64,000 bases of DNA from positions 62,001-126,000 of the forward strand of contig JAFKFK010000008.1 of the NCBI GenBank assembly GCA_017307275.1. The letters run 5' to 3'. The stretch comes from Alphaproteobacteria bacterium. Lineage in GTDB: Bacteria > Pseudomonadota > Alphaproteobacteria > Reyranellales > Reyranellaceae. Of this stretch, positions 17,882 to 27,522 are shown piece by piece. Within the stretch, counting starts at the first letter, position 1, and each line of letters starts with the position of its first letter. The notes beneath the pieces were generated by a model. It searched no databases and had not been told where the DNA came from. It was given only the letters and a program-made list of their open reading frames with translations. The translations under genes were made by a program, and so were the position numbers.

Positions 17882-18307
17882 CTATTTCGTCAACGTCTTC
17901 GTGAGCGTGATCTCGGCGTTCAGCACCTTGGAAACGGGGCAGCCCTTCTCGGCGGCTTCGGCCAGCTTGTCGAAAGTCGCCTGATCCAGACCTGGCACAT
18001 CTGCCACCAGCGTGAGTGCAGACTTGCTGATCTTGAAGCCAGCCCCTTCCTGGTCGAGCGAGACGGCGGCCTCGGTCGACAGCGAGGTTGGCGTGAAGCC
18101 TGCCGTCTGGAGCTGGAAGGCAAGCGCCATGGTGAAGCAGCCGGCATGGGCGGCGGCGATCAGCTCCTCGGGATTGGTGCCCTTTTCGCCCTGGAAGCGG
18201 GTCTTGAAGGAGTAGGCCGTCTTGGAGAGCACGCCGGAATCGGTGGTGAGGTCGCCGTTGCCGTCCTTGCCGGTGCCGCGCCATTCGGCATGTGCCTTGC
18301 GAATCAT
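17882..18307 (-). CDS. osmC: OsmC-family peroxiredoxin
   Basis: The product has 141 residues. The two redox cysteines are in HAGCFTMAL and in EKGCPVSKVL, and NPEELIAAAHAGC is the classic OsmC signature. It would reduce organic hydroperoxides in the cytoplasm. An ATG four codons earlier (18319) is possible, but GGAG sits six bases before ATG 18307. The gene converges on the ABC exporter gene with one base between. Confidence 0.92.
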   Translation of the reverse strand: MIRKAHAEWRGTGKDGNGDLTTDSGVLSKTAYSFKTRFQGEKGTNPEELIAAAHAGCFTMALAFQLQTAGFTPTSLSTEAAVSLDQEGAGFKISKSALTLVADVPGLDQATFDKLAEAAEKGCPVSKVLNAEITLTKTLTK

Positions 18308-18420
18308 GATCGTCTCCATAATTGGTCGTTTGCCGGCGCAGCCTGCACCGGCTCTGTGACAGCGTCGATTCGTTCTTTGGTCGATGCTAGGGTCTCCCTA
18401 TTCAAAGCGGGGAGAATTTC

Positions 18421-19344
18421 ATGCGTGCGGTTTGGCGGGCGTTCCTGGGAGCGCTGCTCGTGGTTTGTATGGCGGCGACGGCGTCGGCACAGAACGGGCT
18501 GGAGCGCTTCGAAAAGGACATCAAGCCTCAACTCGAACTCAAGAAATTCACCTATGCCGACGCGCGGCCGCTCGGCACGTCGGGTTTCATCCTGAATAAC
18601 GTCGTAGCAGTCGTGCCGGCCAGCGAAGCGACCAACGACAAGGAAACCACGGTCAAGATCGAGAAACTCACGGTCGACGAACTCGACTTCGATCGCCTGA
18701 AGAAGAGCTCCAAAGACGACGCGTCACCGCGCTTTGCCAAGCTCAAGATCGAAGGCATGACGGGCGACGACGAGCTCTTCTCCTCGCTCGAGCCTTACGG
18801 CGTGCCACGAGTGCCCGTCGACATCGCTCTGGACTATCGCATCGACCCCGCAGCGAAGGTGCTGACGGTAAACACGCTGGAGATCAACCTGCGCGGCCAG
18901 GCAAAAATCAATCTGGCGCTGGTCATGGATGGAATCAGCGACAAGAGCGACATGGGCAGTGCCAAGGACGACGGCCGCCTGCGCACGGCATCGCTCACGC
19001 TCGACGACAAGGAGCTGCTGGGCAAGCTGGTGCCCGCCTTCGCGAAGGAGGAAGGCGCGACGGCGGCAGAACTGGTGGGCGGCGCTCTGGATGCATTGGC
19101 CGGCTTCGCCCAGATGCAGACTGGCGAGACGCTGAAAGCGCTCGATGCCGTCTCCTCGTTCCTGCTCGACTGGAAGGCACCTAAGGGACCGCTGGTCCTG
19201 GGACTGAAGCCTACCAAGACCGCAGGGCTCGACGATCTCGACAAGATCGCCGTGCCGGACGCGCTCAGCACCATCTTCGGCTTCACCGCGACCTATCCCG
19301 CAACGCGGGCCGGGGCGGCGAAGGCCGGCTCAAAGGAGAAGTAA
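18421..19344 (+). CDS. Secreted hypothetical protein
   Basis: The product has 307 residues and a clear signal peptide (cleavage after ASA-Q). I do not recognise a family. The mature protein alternates charged beta-like segments (VKIEKLTVDELDFDRLKK, ARFKLKIEGM-like) and a helical half rich in Leu/Ala, reminiscent of DUF-type proteins that bind lipids or envelope components. One base separates it from the following Bug-type receptor gene, so the two are cotranscribed. Confidence 0.75.
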   Translation: MRAVWRAFLGALLVVCMAATASAQNGLERFEKDIKPQLELKKFTYADARPLGTSGFILNNVVAVVPASEATNDKETTVKIEKLTVDELDFDRLKKSSKDDASPRFAKLKIEGMTGDDELFSSLEPYGVPRVPVDIALDYRIDPAAKVLTVNTLEINLRGQAKINLALVMDGISDKSDMGSAKDDGRLRTASLTLDDKELLGKLVPAFAKEEGATAAELVGGALDALAGFAQMQTGETLKALDAVSSFLLDWKAPKGPLVLGLKPTKTAGLDDLDKIAVPDALSTIFGFTATYPATRAGAAKAGSKEK

Positions 19345-19345
19345 C

Positions 19346-20320
19346 GTGCAGCGCCGCGCTCTGATCGCCGGTACGGCCCTGCTGCCGCTGGCGTTCGGCG
19401 CCGCGGCGCAGGACACCTTCCCTTCCCGGCCGATCCAGATGATCGTGCCCTTCCCACCCGGCGGCGTCGCCGACATCACCGGCCGGCCGACGGCTCATGT
19501 GATGGGCAAGCTCCTCAAGCAGTCCGTCGTGGTGCAGAACAGGCCGGGAGCCGGCGGTTCGGTCGGCGCCGCACTGGCCGCACGCTCGGCGCCGGACGGC
19601 TACACCATCCTGATGGCGCTTTCTTCGATCTCCGTGCTGCCGGTGGCCGATCGCCTGCAAGGCCGCACGCCCGCCTACGAACTAGACCAGCTTGCGCCCA
19701 TCGCTTTGATCAGCGCCGATCCTACGGTGCTCGTCGTGCGCGAAGACGGCCCCTACAAGACGCTGAAGGATCTTGTCGACGCCGCGAAGGCCCGGCCTGG
19801 AACGATCAATTACGGCTCGTCCGGCGTCTACGGCACCTTGCACGTCGCGATGGAGATCTTCGCGAGCGCCGCCGGCATCAAGCTGTTCCATATCCCCTAT
19901 CAAGGCGGTGGCCCTGCCGTGGCGGCACTTCTCGGTGGCCAGATCGACGCGCTCGCCTCGGGGCCGTCTGCCGCAATCGGCCAGATCAAGGCGGGAAAGA
20001 TGCGCGCCCTCGCCGTCTGGGGCGACAAGCGGCTCGCGTCGCTGCCGGACGTGCCCAGCATGAAAGAACTGGGCTACAACGCCACCTTCTACATCTGGTC
20101 GGGTCTGTTCGCGCCGGCCGCCACGCCGCAGCCTGTCATGGCCGTGCTGCGCGACGCGGTTCGGCGCACCGTCGCGGACCCGGAGTTCAAGGACGCGATG
20201 GCCAAGGTCGAAACGCCGATCGCTTATCTCGACGCTTCAGAGTTCAAAATTTTCCTGGACCGTGATTCTCAAAGACTTCGGATCGCTGTCGAACGCATCG
20301 GGAAAGTGCCGGAAAACTAG
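19346..20320 (+). CDS. Tripartite tricarboxylate transporter receptor (Bug family)
   Basis: The product has 324 residues and starts at GTG 19346 with AAGGAGAA just upstream. The signal peptide has an RR-containing N-region (MQRRALIAG, cleavage near AAA-Q). Bug hallmarks are PFPPGGVADITGR, QNRPGAGGSVGA, INYGSSGVYGTLH and HIPYQGGGPAV. Such periplasmic receptors bind carboxylates or amides for TctAB permeases. No TctA/TctB is present in the window; orphan receptors are usual for this expanded family. Ligand unknown. Confidence 0.92.
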   Translation: MQRRALIAGTALLPLAFGAAAQDTFPSRPIQMIVPFPPGGVADITGRPTAHVMGKLLKQSVVVQNRPGAGGSVGAALAARSAPDGYTILMALSSISVLPVADRLQGRTPAYELDQLAPIALISADPTVLVVREDGPYKTLKDLVDAAKARPGTINYGSSGVYGTLHVAMEIFASAAGIKLFHIPYQGGGPAVAALLGGQIDALASGPSAAIGQIKAGKMRALAVWGDKRLASLPDVPSMKELGYNATFYIWSGLFAPAATPQPVMAVLRDAVRRTVADPEFKDAMAKVETPIAYLDASEFKIFLDRDSQRLRIAVERIGKVPEN

Positions 20321-20411
20321 AAAAGGCCGAGTGCGCAACCGTGCTCCGCCACGGGGCGTTTTCTCCATAGCGGCGCCATTCTGGCCGCCGCGGCGAACAT
20401 GGAGAAACGCC

Positions 20412-20570
20412 ATGAACGACCCTAACAAGCACAATCCTTCCCAGCAGCAGGACCGTGAGCGCCAGCAGCGTGAACAGGTCCAGCGCGAGCAGCAGCAGCG
20501 GCAGAACCAGAAGCCCAATCAGAAGCCGGGACAGCCGCCGCAGCAGCATCCGGATGACAAGGACAAGTAA
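20412..20570 (+). CDS. Small glutamine-rich, highly charged protein
   Basis: A 52-residue frame starts at ATG 20412 with GGAG eight bases upstream. It is almost entirely Gln, Arg, Asn, Pro, Lys and Asp and ends HPDDKDK. No hydrophobic residues of note, so intrinsic disorder is expected. I do not recognise it. Its reality is supported by the ribosome site and compact stop, but codon-repeat sequence of this kind can give chance frames. Confidence 0.5.
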   Translation: MNDPNKHNPSQQQDRERQQREQVQREQQQRQNQKPNQKPGQPPQQHPDDKDK

Positions 20571-20757
20571 TCCGGCACCGCCACGGGAGGTCCCGCCCGT
20601 GCCGCCGGCGCCCGGCAAGGTGGATCCAATTCCACCGGAGATGCCGGTGCCCGGCGTGCCGGAGCCGGAGGATGCACCTCCACCGGTACCCCATCCGCCA
20701 GGACCGCCGACGCCGGCGGCCTGGCGGATTTCTTCTACTCCTTCACCGCGCCGGTGA
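20554..20757 (+). CDS. Small proline-rich ORF overlapping the Gln-rich ORF
   Basis: A 67-residue frame from ATG 20554 overlaps the Gln-rich gene by 17 bases in another frame and the convergent permease gene by 23 bases. Residues 8-52 are a run of PP and PxP units broken by V, G, E and D (for example PPREVPPVPPAPGK), a pattern seen in short disordered proteins of alphaproteobacteria. There is no separate ribosome site, so reading would depend on coupling. It could also be a chance frame. Confidence 0.35.
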   Translation: MTRTSNPAPPREVPPVPPAPGKVDPIPPEMPVPGVPEPEDAPPPVPHPPGPPTPAAWRISSTPSPRR

Positions 20758-21640
20758 GAGAGGAGACGTAGTAGTCGACAAAGAACGAATAGAAGATCGC
20801 GACCGGCAGTGAGCCCAGCAGCGAGCCTGCCATCAGCGCTCCCCACTGATATACGTCGCCCGACACCAGCTCCGTCAGGATTGCCACCGGAACAGTCTTC
20901 TTCTCGCCGCTCTGGATGAAGGCCAGCGAGTAGATGAACTCGTTCCAGGAGAGCGTGAAGGAGAAGATGCCGGCCGAGATCAGGCCCGGCACCGCCAGCG
21001 GCAAGGTGATGCGCCGCAGGATCTGCAGGCGCGTCGCACCGTCGATCAGCGCGCACTCTTCCAGCTCATAGGGAATCGACTTGAAGTAGCCGATCAACAG
21101 CCAGGTGCAGAACGGCACCAGGAAGGTGGGATAGGTCAGGATCAACGCGAACGGCGTGTCGAACAGGCCGAGCTGATAGACCGTGGTCGCCAGCGGAATG
21201 AACAGGATCGACGGCGGCACGAGATAGGCGAGATAGATGCCGAGGCCGACATACTGACTGCCCTTGAAGCGCAGACGCTGGATGGCATAGGCCGCCAGCA
21301 CGCTCGACAGCAACGACAGGAAGGTCGCGCAGACCGCCACGAGCATCGTGGTCATCAGCCACCGCGGATAGGCCGTCTCGAACAGGAGCTTGTAGATATG
21401 GTCGAGTGTCGGGCTATCGATCAGGAACGGATTGTAGCGTTTGTAATCGTAGAGCTCGGCGTTCGGTTTGAACGACGTGATCGTCATCCAATAGAACGGA
21501 AAGAGCAGGATGATGACGAAGCACGCGAGCGGCACATAGATCGTCACCATGCGCCGGGCGCGGCTGTCCCACGCCATCTTCTCCGGGGCTACCGTGGCGT
21601 TCGACGGAGTCTCGGGCTGGTTGGCAGTGGCGTCAGTCAT
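20735..21640 (-). CDS. Carbohydrate ABC transporter permease (MalG type)
   Basis: This 301-residue protein has six helices. The EAA loop is EECALIDGATRLQILRRITLP, and SFTLSWNEFIYSL near the C-terminus is typical of sugar permeases. It overlaps the partner permease gene by 8 bases. It closely resembles the permease at 45602-46453 in the second carbohydrate operon of this window, especially TYPTFL(V/I)PFCTWL and the EAA region, so the two systems are related. Confidence 0.93.
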   Translation of the reverse strand: MTDATANQPETPSNATVAPEKMAWDSRARRMVTIYVPLACFVIILLFPFYWMTITSFKPNAELYDYKRYNPFLIDSPTLDHIYKLLFETAYPRWLMTTMLVAVCATFLSLLSSVLAAYAIQRLRFKGSQYVGLGIYLAYLVPPSILFIPLATTVYQLGLFDTPFALILTYPTFLVPFCTWLLIGYFKSIPYELEECALIDGATRLQILRRITLPLAVPGLISAGIFSFTLSWNEFIYSLAFIQSGEKKTVPVAILTELVSGDVYQWGALMAGSLLGSLPVAIFYSFFVDYYVSSLTGAVKE

Positions 21641-22589
21641 TGGCCTCTCCCTGCTGCCACTTGCGACGGGCCAGCGCGAAATAGCTGAACAGCGTGGCGA
21701 ACACGAGGAACGGGATCATCGCCACGGCGATGGCCGCGCCCTCGCCCAGCTCGCCACCGGCGATGCCGCGCTGGAAGGCGAGTGTCGCCATGAGATGGGT
21801 CGAGTTCACCGGACCGCCACGCGTGATCGCGTAGACGAGCTGGAAGTCGGTGAAGGTGAAGATGATCGAGAAGGTCATCACGATCGCGAGGATCGGCAGC
21901 AGCAACGGGAAGGTGATGTAGCGGAACCGCTGCCAGGCCGAGGAGCCGTCGAGCAATGCGGCCTCGTAGAGCGAAGGCGAGATGGTCTGCAGGCCAGCCA
22001 GCAGCGAGATCGCCACGAAAGGAATGCCGCGCCAGATGTTGGCGGCAATCAGCGACCAGCGTGCAGGCCAGGTCGAACCCAGGAAGTCGAAATAGGTGGT
22101 GCGCACCCCCATCACATCGACCGCAAGATAAGAGAGGATCGAGAACTGCGGATCGTAGATCCACCAGAAGGCGATGGCCGAGAGCACCGTCGGCACGATC
22201 CAGGGCAGCAGGATGATGGCGCGCAGCAGGCTCTTCATCGGCAGGTGGTTGTTCAGCAGCAGCGCCAGCCAGAGTCCCAGCGCGAACTTTCCGAAGGTCG
22301 CCACGGCCGTATAGAAGACACTGTAGAACACCGCTTTCCAGAAGAGCGGGTCCTCCAGCAGATACTCGAAGTTCTCCCAGCCGACCCATTGGCCCGCGCG
22401 CCCGATCTTTGTGTCGGTGAAGGCAAGCCAGACGCCAAGGCCCAGCGGATAGGTGAGGAAAACCGTCAGCAACCCGCCGGCGGGTAGCAGGCAGAGGAAG
22501 ATCAGGAACGCCTTGTTGTCGAACAGCCGGCCGAGCCAAGTCGGTTGCGGCCGTGTACGCGTCCATTCGGTCAGGGTGGCGACGGTCAT
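21633..22589 (-). CDS. Carbohydrate ABC transporter permease (MalF/UgpA type)
   Basis: The product has 318 residues, starting at ATG 22589; a 19-residue upstream extension reads through the spacer and is dropped. Six to seven membrane helices and the EAA loop YEAALLDGSSAWQRFRYITFP are visible. It forms the heterodimeric channel with the following permease. Gene order in the operon is ATPase, receptor, permease, permease. Confidence 0.93.
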   Translation of the reverse strand: MTVATLTEWTRTRPQPTWLGRLFDNKAFLIFLCLLPAGGLLTVFLTYPLGLGVWLAFTDTKIGRAGQWVGWENFEYLLEDPLFWKAVFYSVFYTAVATFGKFALGLWLALLLNNHLPMKSLLRAIILLPWIVPTVLSAIAFWWIYDPQFSILSYLAVDVMGVRTTYFDFLGSTWPARWSLIAANIWRGIPFVAISLLAGLQTISPSLYEAALLDGSSAWQRFRYITFPLLLPILAIVMTFSIIFTFTDFQLVYAITRGGPVNSTHLMATLAFQRGIAGGELGEGAAIAVAMIPFLVFATLFSYFALARRKWQQGEAND

Positions 22590-22652
22590 CGTGTCTCCGG
22601 AACTCGGGCAGAGGACGCGGCCGGGGCAGGCCCGGCCGCGCTTCATTCCTCC

Positions 22653-23981
22653 TTAGCGGTAGTAGCGGCGCGCGCGGCGCTCTGCTTCCTTGGCTGCATC
22701 GGCCGGAGTCGCCTGGCCCGAGGCCACCGCGGCGCACATCTGCACCAGGATATACTCGGCCGCGACCGTGCCGGCCGCCTGGGTGATCGGCCCCTTGTAG
22801 CCGCTCCAGAACGGGTTGTTCATGCCTTCGCGGTAGACGGCGAGCTTGGGATCGCTGTCCCACACCTTGCTCTTGCCGTAAGCGGCGAGCGGGTGCGACC
22901 AGTAGCCGAGGCAGCCGGTCAGCCACGGGTCATACTGCTCGGACTCCATCATGTATTGCATGTAGGCCTTGGCGGCGTTCGGGAACTTCGAATGCTTGAA
23001 CACCATGCCGTTCAGGATCAGCGCCGACTGCGGCGGCTTGCCCACGACGCCCGGAGGCAGCGGCGCGTGGTCGGTGTCGTCGGCGATCGCCTTGGTGGCC
23101 GGGTCGTTCTTCAACGCGAAGTACATCGACACGCCGTTGGCCGTCAGGAACAGCTCGTTCGCCGCGAAGGCGCGGTTGTTGCTGACGTCGCCCCAGGCGA
23201 GCGTGCCCGGCACGAAGGTCGGGTAGAGTTCCTTCAAGTAGTTGAGGGCCGCCACCGTCTCCTTGCTGTTGATCGAGACCTTGCCTTCCTCGTCAACGAG
23301 GAAGCCGCCATGGCTCCAGACCAGCCAGTTGGCGAAACCGTTGCCGTCGCCGACCGCGTTGCCCAACGCGAAGCCCGCCGGCTTGTTGTTCTTCTTGAGC
23401 GCCTGACAGAGCTTCAGGAAGTTGGCGTGATCGCCCGGAACCTTGTCGAAGCCGGCGTCCTTGACGGCCGACTGGCGATAGACGATCGGGCCGGTCGAGC
23501 CGCCGAACGGCAGGCCGATCCAGTTGTTGGTCTTGGCCTTCTTGCCGTACTTTTCGCCAAGGAACATCCAGCCGCCGTACTTCTTGCCGAGATACTCGGC
23601 GACGTCGGTGACCTCGAGCAGCTTGTCGGAGTAGATGTGCGGGTCCTCGGCCCAGCCCAGCACGATGTCGGGCCCGGCGCCGGTGTTGGCCGACACCGCG
23701 GTCTGCTGGCGGATGTCTTCCCAGCCGACGAAGTCGACGCGGACCTCGACGCCCTTTTCCTTGGCAAATTTGGCGGTGTTGGCGCGGAAGATCACTTCAT
23801 CGGGTTCGACGAAACGCGCCGGGCGCAGGATGCGCAGCGATGCCCCTTTCTCGATGTCGAGCTTGGGCGGCGTCGCGGCCGCCGTCGGGATGCTCTGGCC
23901 GTTGGCCGAGCGGGCCATCGCCATTGCTGCCGCGGCAGCGCCGAGAATAACGGCTTCGCGCCGCTTTATGATGAACACCAT
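22653..23981 (-). CDS. Carbohydrate ABC transporter substrate-binding protein (family 1)
   Basis: The 442-residue receptor has AGGAGGA eight bases before ATG 23981. The N-terminal region carries KRREAVILGAAAAAMAMA and resembles a weak twin-arginine or a Sec signal, with mature protein from about residue 28. The family-1 fold shows in VDFVGWEDIRQQ, GAGPDIVLGWAEDPHIY and WIGLPFGGSTGPIVYR. It is followed by its two permeases and preceded by its ATPase, making a complete importer. The sugar or glycerol-phosphate-like ligand cannot be named. Confidence 0.93.
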   Translation of the reverse strand: MVFIIKRREAVILGAAAAAMAMARSANGQSIPTAAATPPKLDIEKGASLRILRPARFVEPDEVIFRANTAKFAKEKGVEVRVDFVGWEDIRQQTAVSANTGAGPDIVLGWAEDPHIYSDKLLEVTDVAEYLGKKYGGWMFLGEKYGKKAKTNNWIGLPFGGSTGPIVYRQSAVKDAGFDKVPGDHANFLKLCQALKKNNKPAGFALGNAVGDGNGFANWLVWSHGGFLVDEEGKVSINSKETVAALNYLKELYPTFVPGTLAWGDVSNNRAFAANELFLTANGVSMYFALKNDPATKAIADDTDHAPLPPGVVGKPPQSALILNGMVFKHSKFPNAAKAYMQYMMESEQYDPWLTGCLGYWSHPLAAYGKSKVWDSDPKLAVYREGMNNPFWSGYKGPITQAAGTVAAEYILVQMCAAVASGQATPADAAKEAERRARRYYR

Positions 23982-24029
23982 TGTCGTTTCCTCCTGATTG
24001 CCTTGCTTTGCTTGTTTTCTTCCCCGATC

Positions 24030-25082
<1,053 letters not shown>

Positions 25083-25294
25083 CTTTCCTCCACGCCGGGC
25101 GGTGATACCGCCTTGTACTTGTACAACTGCCGGCTCTTGCGACCGGTCTGGCGCCGCGGATCATATGCAATGCGCATGTAACGCGCGAGCGCATACTGAG
25201 AGATCAGTGACTTAGTCACCCATAGCCGCTTGTCGAAAGTACGAGCCGCATTCAGGATGGATTGTTGCAACCTGAGTTCGGGGGAGTTTTCACG
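25083..25294. promoter_or_regulatory. Divergent regulatory region with two palindromes
   Basis: This 212-base gap lies between the carbohydrate ABC operon (minus) and the doxX gene (plus). TTGTACTTGTACAA at 25113-25126 is a perfect 6+6 inverted repeat with a 2-base spacer, of the type bound by GntR-like repressors, 31 bases from the ATPase start. GTGACTTAGTCAC at 25207-25219 is a second perfect 5+5 repeat nearer doxX. No regulator gene is adjacent; the first is the better candidate for an operator of the ABC operon. Confidence 0.5.
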
Positions 25295-25693
25295 ATGAAT
25301 TTCGACGCGCTTGCCGCCTCCTGGGCACCGCGACTGTTGAGTATCCTGCGCATCATGACGGGCTTGCTGCTGCTGCAGCACGGCACGGCCAAGCTGTTCA
25401 AGATCCCGGTCATTCCGATGTTCGCCAACCTCAGCGTCACCTCGCTGCCTGGCATTGCCGGCGTCCTGGAGCTGGTGGGCGGCGTTCTTATCATCCTTGG
25501 CCTGTTCACCCGTTCGACGGCCTTCATTCTCTCGGGCATGACGGCAGTGGCCTATTTCATCGCGCACGCGCCCAAGGGCTTCTATCCGATCCTCAACGGC
25601 GGCGAGCTGGCGGCGCTCTATTGCTTCGTGTTCCTCTATATCGCGGCGGCGGGCCCGGGCCCCTGGAGCATCGACGCCGGCCGCAAGAAGTAA
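25295..25693 (+). CDS. DoxX family membrane protein
   Basis: The product has 132 residues and four membrane helices. The hallmark RIMTGLLLLQHGTAKLF lies near the N-terminus, followed by GVLELVGGVLIILGLFTR. GGGGGAG precedes ATG 25295. DoxX proteins are inner-membrane proteins, often linked to oxidative stress or to thiosulfate/quinone chemistry, but most members lack a proven role. It stands upstream of the Bug-Lin0512 operon with about 100 bases between. Confidence 0.9.
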   Translation: MNFDALAASWAPRLLSILRIMTGLLLLQHGTAKLFKIPVIPMFANLSVTSLPGIAGVLELVGGVLIILGLFTRSTAFILSGMTAVAYFIAHAPKGFYPILNGGELAALYCFVFLYIAAAGPGPWSIDAGRKK

Positions 25694-25794
25694 CGCTTAA
25701 CGCGCTTTCACCAAGCCTGTATGGAACGTCGGACGGCTGCCTCGCGGCAGCCGTTTCGCTGTGCACAAATGCGTACCGTGTGGGAGGAAGCGCC

Positions 25795-26778
25795 GTGTCC
25801 AAGCCAGTCATCGTCAATCGTCGTCGTTTTGCCGTTCTTGCCGGCGCCGCCACGTTGGCCGCGCCGATGATCGCGCGCGGTCAGGCACGCTGGAAGCCCG
25901 AGAAGCCGATCACGATCTACAACCCCTTCGCAGCCGGTGGCGTGACCGACGTGCATGTCCGCCTGCTGGGCGAGACGGTCACCAAGATTCTGGGCCAGCA
26001 GGTCATCGTCGATATCAAAGCAGGCGCAGCAGGCACCCTGGCGCCGGCGATGCTGCTCAACGCCAAGCCCGACGGCCAGACGCTGGCCATCATGTCCATC
26101 AACAGCCTGCGCTATCCCCACTACCAGCAGACCAATTGGGATCCGCTGAAGGACTTCACATACATCACCGGCCTGTCGGGCTACACGATGGGCATCGTCG
26201 TGAAGTCGACCTCGCCCTGGCAGACGCTCGAGGACATGATCGCCGCCGGCAAGAAGGAGCCGGACAAGTACAACTACGGCACCAGCGGCGTCGGCGGCAC
26301 CGGCCAGCTCATGATGATCGAAGTCGAGCAGGCGACCGGCACCCGGTACACGCACATCCCCTACAAGGGCGGCGCGGAGTGGATGCAGGCGCTGCTCAGC
26401 GACCAGGTGCACTTCCTGTCCGACGCCGCGCAATGGGCGCCGTTCGTCGACGACGGCAAGTGCCGCATCCTCGCGATGGCCACCGAGAAGCGTATTCCCC
26501 GCTACAAGGATACGCCGACGCTGATCGAGCGCGGCATCAACGTCGTGGGCCAGAGCCCGTACGGCCTTGTCGGCCCCAAGGGCATGCCGCCGGAGATCGT
26601 CGATGCGATCTACCAGGCCTTCAAGCAGGCGTCGGCCGAGCCGAAGGTGACGGAGTATCTCGCCAAGTTCATCCAGGTTCCCTGGGACAAGAACCCGGCC
26701 GAGTACCGCGCTTTCGCCGAGAAGTATTTCGTCGACGTGAAGCCGTTGCTGATCAAGGCAGGCCTCGCCAAGTCCTAA
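25795..26778 (+). CDS. Tripartite tricarboxylate transporter receptor (Bug family)
   Basis: The product has 327 residues. GTG 25795 is chosen because GGAGGAAG sits four bases before it and the signal peptide (MSKPVIVNRRRFAVLAG..., with RRRF twin-arginine character) begins there. Bug hallmarks are YNPFAAGGVTDVHVR, NYGTSGVGGTGQL and HIPYKGGAEWMQ. It heads an operon with two Lin0512 proteins and a GST-like protein, which suggests it captures the substrate this operon degrades. No TctAB is nearby. Confidence 0.92.
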   Translation: MSKPVIVNRRRFAVLAGAATLAAPMIARGQARWKPEKPITIYNPFAAGGVTDVHVRLLGETVTKILGQQVIVDIKAGAAGTLAPAMLLNAKPDGQTLAIMSINSLRYPHYQQTNWDPLKDFTYITGLSGYTMGIVVKSTSPWQTLEDMIAAGKKEPDKYNYGTSGVGGTGQLMMIEVEQATGTRYTHIPYKGGAEWMQALLSDQVHFLSDAAQWAPFVDDGKCRILAMATEKRIPRYKDTPTLIERGINVVGQSPYGLVGPKGMPPEIVDAIYQAFKQASAEPKVTEYLAKFIQVPWDKNPAEYRAFAEKYFVDVKPLLIKAGLAKS

Positions 26779-26805
26779 GGGACAACAAGTCGTAAGGAGA
26801 ACGCC

Positions 26806-27144
26806 ATGGCGCTGAAGAAGGTGGCTCTCGAGATCGGTATGGGTACCGACATACGCGGCGGCGACTACACCAAGGCCGCCGTGCGGGCGCTGCGCGATGC
26901 GCTGTGGCACAACTCGCTCACCGTCGCCACGGCGCTGGGCAAGTCGAGCGACGACATGCAAGTCGAAGTCCTGATCGGGGTGCCGAAGCCCGATCAGGTC
27001 GATACCAAGGAAGTGCTGGCGGTGCTGCCGCACGGCACCGGCACGGTGAAGGTCGTCGAAGGCGGCCTCGAGATTCCCAACGAGGCCGGCACGGACAAGA
27101 CGGTGATCGCCCAGGCGGCGGCCATCGTCCGGCTGGACCTGTAG
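26806..27144 (+). CDS. Lin0512 family protein (first copy)
   Basis: The product has 112 residues. Motifs are LEIGMGTDIRGGDYTKAAVRALRDALWHNSL and a C-terminal LPHGTGTVKVVEGGLEIPN, both diagnostic of the Lin0512 family of unknown function. No signal peptide or membrane segment. It is followed after 14 bases by a second copy and they share the whole layout (GGDYTKAA, LPHG..TVKVV.GGL). The pair probably forms a heteromer. Confidence 0.92.
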   Translation: MALKKVALEIGMGTDIRGGDYTKAAVRALRDALWHNSLTVATALGKSSDDMQVEVLIGVPKPDQVDTKEVLAVLPHGTGTVKVVEGGLEIPNEAGTDKTVIAQAAAIVRLDL

Positions 27145-27158
27145 GCGGAGGCAGCACC

Positions 27159-27503
27159 ATGGCGGCGAAACGCGTCATCCTCGAACTCGGCACCGGCAAC
27201 GACCTGCACGGCGGCGACTACACCAAGGCCGCCCTGCGCGCGGTGCAGGATGCCCTGCATCACTCCTCGCTGGCGATGATCCGGACGCTCAAGATCAATC
27301 CCAAGACCGACATGTTCGTCGACGTCACGATAGGCGTGCAGCAACCGGAGAAGGTCGATGCCGAAAAGGTGCGTGCTTCGTTACCGCACGGCATCGTCAC
27401 GGTGAAGGTGGTCAAGGGCGGCCTGGACATTGCCGATCCCGACCACAACGATCCTGCCGTGATCGCCAGCGCCGCGGTCGCTGTCAGGCTGGAGTTGCCC
27501 TGA
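27159..27503 (+). CDS. Lin0512 family protein (second copy)
   Basis: The product has 114 residues. It matches the neighbouring Lin0512 protein along its length: LELGTGNDLHGGDYTKAALRAVQDALHHSSL and LPHGIVTVKVVKGGLDI. The histidine-rich HxxS stretch after helix one is preserved as in the first copy, consistent with a conserved site. Function unknown; GGAGG at 27148 precedes the start. Cotranscribed with the Bug receptor and GST. Confidence 0.92.
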   Translation: MAAKRVILELGTGNDLHGGDYTKAALRAVQDALHHSSLAMIRTLKINPKTDMFVDVTIGVQQPEKVDAEKVRASLPHGIVTVKVVKGGLDIADPDHNDPAVIASAAVAVRLELP

Positions 27504-27522
27504 ACCTTCGGGAGATGGTGCC

